DNA from: Begonia masoniana
Lineage: Eukaryota; Streptophyta; Magnoliopsida; Cucurbitales; Begoniaceae
Assembly (NCBI GenBank): GCA_022432975.1
Contig: CM039510.1
Location: forward strand, 8,272,408-8,336,407
Direction of reading: 5' to 3'
Length of the DNA: 64,000 nucleotides
Both the position numbers and the translations under genes were made by a program. Below are positions 58,845-64,000 of this stretch, piece by piece. Each line of letters starts with the position of its first letter. Position 1 is the first letter of the stretch. The notes beneath the pieces are model-generated. The model saw only the letters and a list, made by a program, of their open reading frames with translations, did not search any database and had not been told where the DNA came from.

Positions 58845-60599
58845 ATAATTGTTTCGAAATCAAAATGGAAAAGTAAAATAATTACAAAAAATATTATCGA
58901 ACAAGAAAATTATATTAAGACAACTTTCTCCAAAGCTACTAGTCAAGTCTTTAAATAGACTTGCAAATAATAAGTTAGGAAAATTAATACTTAAGTAAAT
59001 AATGTAACTTAAAGAAATAAGTTATTTATAGAATAATTAATAAGAAATAATTAAAATATTGATAGGTTGTACTTTCTACGGGCCACGCACCACATCATAT
59101 ACAGCCATTCATTCTCCATAAAAAAGTCTTCCCTTTTAGTTCGTTAGTAGCCCCCTTGTAAAAACAAATAACAACTTAAAATATAATAAAATGATAGGCG
59201 CACCTTTCCTCGGTAATTAACACATTGGTGATTGAATAAAGCATTTATATCTGAGAATAAATAATGAACAAAATTTAGAAAAACATGATAAAACCAAGAA
59301 GCAAAGTATTTTCAAAGTCTCAAGTAAATATTTTGATTAATTAAGTTGTAGAATTTCCATAAAAAATTAATGCGCATATAGAATATTAAATTTACAAGAA
59401 ACTTATAAAAATACACCTTTCAAAGTTAAACCATATATACAATCTTGTGTGCTCATAGAAGAGAAAATTATTGCAGATAAATTTTTTTGGAATAATATTA
59501 ATTTTATTATTGTTCTGTAGACCTATTATTCATTATTTTTTAAAATTTATCATTTTAGTCTTTTTTTTTTTTTTTTTTTGTGATGGAGTGTTTTTTATTG
59601 AAAAAAATTTTCCCCCTTCTTCTTAGTATCTTCTTTCTATCGATATAATTTGTTTCTAATAAAAAGTAAAGAAAATATTATGGACAAAAATGTGTGCATT
59701 TGGGAACCAATAAACTAATCTATGAAATACCATATTACCTGGGTTCGTATAATGACCCAAAATAATTGACTGTCTATAGAACTTTGCATTCCCATCAAGA
59801 TACCTAAAAAATGAAACATAAATTTACCAAGCATAACAAGGTAGATCAAAGAATTCCTAGAAACAAAAAATTGAATAAAAACGTGCACATTTATTTACAT
59901 TTTCAATGTAGTGATTAAAGTTAACAATAAAAAAGACACAGCAAAGAAAGGAAAGAACTTTGCTTTACAAGAAAACAATTTTATTACCTAATGCAAGACC
60001 TTCAACAAGGAAGCAATTAAGGAAAGTGCATAAAAAGACATACCAAGGTCTTATCCTCATTACGTTGGTTCCATGTTGTTTAGTTGGTATCTTGTTCACT
60101 TGTTCCAAAACAGAACTCACTAAGGACCAATTCTATAGCAAAATAGATTAGAGAAGTTTGATAGAGGATATGTAGTATGTAACACTATAGTAATTATTCT
60201 AATTAGAGCTCACTGTACCTGCATAGCTATTATATCTGCATGATCGATAATTAGAACTGCTTGTTCAATAGAATAATTAGTACTACAACAAAAGACAACT
60301 AGAAAATAATAGTCGTGATAAAAACTACCTCAATGGAAGAAAGATAGTCCACATCTTTTTCCTTGTTCTCCTCGGCCTCTCCTATTTTCTAGAAATTAAA
60401 AGTTCAACCAGATTAGTGATTATCAGAATAGATTAAATTGTTGGAATTCATAACTCTCATTGTGAGAGTTCTTCTCATAATACAGAAGATAAATGAGTCA
60501 CAAAGGTAAGTTAAAAGTCACCAATTACCTAAATTAATCCTAGCTATATAAGGAATAAATAATTATAGAATGATACCAAAATCTACTATTATGATTATA

Positions 60600-63371
<2,772 letters not shown>

Positions 63372-64000
63372 CTTCTAATTACATTCAGTCAGCGGAGAAT
63401 TCAATCCCCTACTTGCTCATCTTAACAACCTTTCCTCAATTTCCGTGTCTCAAATTGTCCAACAATTACTAGGGTTGAACATGTACTTGTAGATATCTCT
63501 GCCTCTAATAGGGATGGTGCCATCTTTGCTAAGCCAAAATCCAATAGCTTTGGATTATAGTCCAAATCTTAAAAAATATTGGATGTTTTGAAGTCACAAC
63601 ATATTACAAGTTTCTCTACTTCATGGAGAAATGCCAATCCTTTTGCAGCGCCATATGCAATTTTCATTCCGATGGACAATGGCTAGGGAATCAACACTCT
63701 TGAAAACAATTTGTTTTCCACAGTTCCTCATTCCACGTACTCATATGTTAGAGCTCTATTTCATATTCATAGCAACATCTGATTAATTTCACCAAATTGG
63801 GATGAGAAAGCAGCCCCAAAAAGATGACTTCTGCATGACATTCTCTATGGCCTCGATAACTGTTCTCCGCATCATGAACCTCAACAGCTACAAGACGTGA
63901 AGGGATCCCTACTCTCAAATCCTTAGAAATAAAACCTTGGTTAAAATTTTTGAATCTTCCTCCTCCCAACACTCTATCAGGTCTGAAATTGGATGTCATT
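63372..64000 (-). pseudogene. second copy of the kinase fragment (runs off the window)
   Basis: This matches 33156-33783 with very few differences, including the same lost catalytic residues. Confidence 0.85.

Overview
This is nuclear DNA from a dicot plant. It is AT-rich, its genes are interrupted by small GT-AG introns, and it holds plant-type retrotransposons (tRNA-Asp and tRNA-iMet primer sites), hAT and Mutator-like elements, and fragments of plant gene families. There are no prokaryotic features. Only one host gene looks alive: a minus-strand UTP25 / digestive-organ-expansion-factor homologue (ribosome biogenesis). I could trace 17 exons of it between 51400 and 26459. Nearly everything else is mobile DNA, dead genes, or apparent assembly damage.

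Layout. 1-4269: a large inverted repeat with a smaller foldback and a hAT remnant in its loop. 4811-6164: a perfect 24-bp tandem array between two copies of a ~178-bp sequence, with a decayed relative at 6656-6795. 7100-11100: AT-rich DNA, a broken MuDR-type transposase and a cluster of short GC-rich hairpins. 11857-14879: two related non-autonomous hAT elements, one with a perfect 8-bp target duplication. 17633-21029: a xyloglucan endotransglucosylase/hydrolase (XTH) pseudogene whose signal-peptide exon is split by a 2.1-kb solo LTR. 21178-22634: a Mutator-like element with 137-bp terminal inverted repeats. 22752-25922: a complete small Ty3/gypsy element whose only long reading frame joins retroviral Gag, a myosin-XI IQ region and a chromodomain.

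26459-51400: UTP25. One intron holds debris of an oxysterol-binding-protein gene, a receptor-like-kinase gene and copia elements. The next intron upstream holds a 14.0-kb Athila-like Ty3/gypsy element (36457-50473, TSD CATCA), inserted 17 bp from the 5' splice site. Its LTRs differ by one base as far as I can see by eye, but gag-pol carries four frame breaks. Downstream of integrase it has two tandem, divergent copies of a plant-retrotransposon accessory ORF. Clusters of the palindromic module GCGATCGATYTCT lie upstream of a TATA-like box ahead of gag-pol (in the LTR) and ahead of each accessory ORF. This suggests one repeated promoter module serving three transcription units, and it is the most novel biological signal in the window.

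51401-64000: a 100-N gap, then a noisy second copy of 23870-33780. In it, stretches of the first copy are replaced by a 1685-bp poly-A, a 1461-bp poly-T and a 23-copy 64-bp array, and single-base deletions are frequent. I read this as a gap-filling or mis-joined haplotype artefact rather than a true duplication. The missing 5' exons of UTP25 should lie beyond it.
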